Below, in pieces: positions 5,201-5,727 of a DNA stretch of 5,727 nucleotides. The stretch is from Acidimicrobiales bacterium. Its GTDB lineage: Bacteria > Actinomycetota > Acidimicrobiia > Acidimicrobiales > Poriferisodaliceae. Within the stretch, counting starts at the first letter, position 1. Each line of letters opens with the position of its first letter. The stretch is taken from positions 1 to 5,727 of the forward strand of contig JAHDHM010000241.1 of the NCBI GenBank assembly GCA_020631315.1, given 5' to 3'. The notes below the pieces were generated by a model, which worked only from the letters and a program-made list of their open reading frames with translations, was not told where the DNA came from and ran no database searches. The position numbers and the translations under genes were made by a program.

Positions 5201-5727
5201 TCAGCCGAGGACGCCGCCGGTGGAGGCTTCGTTCACCGGACGGTTGCGGCTGAAGGCGGCCATGTCGATCTCGATGCCGGTGTGCACGCCGGTGACGACG
5301 AGCGGGTCGGTGTCGTGGTCGTGTCCCGCTTCGACGGCGACGACGAGTTCGGCCATGAGATGAGAGGCCACGCAGGCGTTCTTGAACTGATTCCCGCTCG
5401 TCCCGATGGCGACGTAGAACCCGTCGAGGTCGGTGCGGTCGTAGATCGGTCCCCAGTCGGTGCTGACGTCGTAGGCCTCGGCCAGACCACGCCGTTCGTG
5501 GGGGACGCCGAACTCGTCGACACGTTTGGCGACCCGCATCATCTGCCGTTCCCAGATGGGTCCGGTGATCTCACGGTTCATGCCCTCGAGGTCCGTCACC
5601 CAGTCGTGCCCGTCGCACTCCGGGTCCGTCGAGCCGACGAAGATCTGGTTGCCGCTGGCGGGACGGAAGTAGATGCCCTGGTCGAGGTCGGCGACGATCG
5701 TGCCGTCGGCTTCGAAGTCGACACCCT
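5201..5727 (-). CDS. FAD-dependent oxidoreductase, DAO (D-amino acid/sarcosine oxidase-like) family, N-terminus beyond window
   Basis: The frame is open to the right edge of the window. The last 174 residues are present (first full codon 5725-5723), ending at a TGA at 5203-5201. The FAD-binding GxGxxG motif lies outside the window. The visible part matches the C-terminus of DAO-fold flavoenzymes: IYFRPASGNQIFVGSTDPE (18-36), the substrate-domain stretch YDVSTDWGPIYDRT (85-98), and the closing flavin-contacting motif FYVAIGTSGNQFKNA (103-117), equivalent to GFSGHGFK in sarcosine and glycine oxidases. Such enzymes oxidise secondary or primary amines, amino acids or hydroxy acids, passing electrons to oxygen or another acceptor. 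The substrate cannot be named. The segment after the last motif, EAGHDHDTDPLVV to VLG, is a variable tail. A GTG at 5599 is internal, not the start. Confidence 0.85.
   Translation of the reverse strand, partial: GVDFEADGTIVADLDQGIYFRPASGNQIFVGSTDPECDGHDWVTDLEGMNREITGPIWERQMMRVAKRVDEFGVPHERRGLAEAYDVSTDWGPIYDRTDLDGFYVAIGTSGNQFKNACVASHLMAELVVAVEAGHDHDTDPLVVTGVHTGIEIDMAAFSRNRPVNEASTGGVLG

Noticed and set aside
1..5727. Mobile element, CRISPR, phage or defence system
   Set aside because: No transposase, integrase, terminal repeats, direct-repeat array, nuclease or toxin-antitoxin pair is visible; base composition is even across the window.

Overview
This 5,727-base window is high-GC and gene-dense. 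It carries eight protein-coding genes, two of them cut by the window edges. The codons are strongly GC-biased in the third position. The families (an F420-dependent-type NADP oxidoreductase fold, a COG3224-like monooxygenase-fold membrane protein, an amidohydrolase with a DADSH start motif, and a solitary actinobacterial-looking type IV prepilin) fit a free-living actinobacterium, possibly of the class Acidimicrobiia. That placement is an inference from protein style, not from a marker gene. No RNA gene, CRISPR array, insertion sequence, integrase or tRNA remnant was seen, and no stretch without a gene exceeds about 115 bases.

Layout. Positions 1-651 (+) hold the C-terminal part of an enolase-superfamily (mandelate racemase/muconate lactonizing) enzyme. 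It converges on a TetR-family regulator on the minus strand (679-1257), with a GC-rich hairpin at the junction. The regulator diverges from a three-gene plus-strand cluster: a small Rossmann-fold NADP oxidoreductase of the F420-dependent NADP reductase type (1373-1969), a DJ-1/PfpI (Hsp31/YDR533C-like) protein with a Cys-His nucleophile elbow (2063-2809), and an antibiotic-biosynthesis-monooxygenase (ABM) fold protein with two C-terminal membrane helices (2802-3359). The last two genes overlap by 8 bases. The 115-base divergent region contains an 18-base near-palindrome that is a good candidate operator, and then a perfect 8-bp GC hairpin in the presumed leader of the reductase. Three minus-strand genes follow, read from right to left: the C-terminal part of a FAD-dependent DAO-type oxidoreductase (5201-5727), a type IV prepilin (4644-5135), and a metal-dependent amidohydrolase/decarboxylase-type enzyme (3367-4557). 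The amidohydrolase converges on the ABM-fold gene with only 7 bases between their stop codons.

How they may work together. The coherent unit is the TetR regulator plus the reductase, DJ-1 and ABM-fold/membrane genes. Divergent layout, a candidate shared operator and overlapping genes suggest one regulated cassette. The members point towards handling of reactive carbonyl, quinone or other electrophilic compounds, but the substrate cannot be read from sequence. The flanking enolase-superfamily, amidohydrolase and FAD enzymes look like catabolic genes for small organic acids or amines. The prepilin is an outlier among them, with no pilus assembly gene in view.
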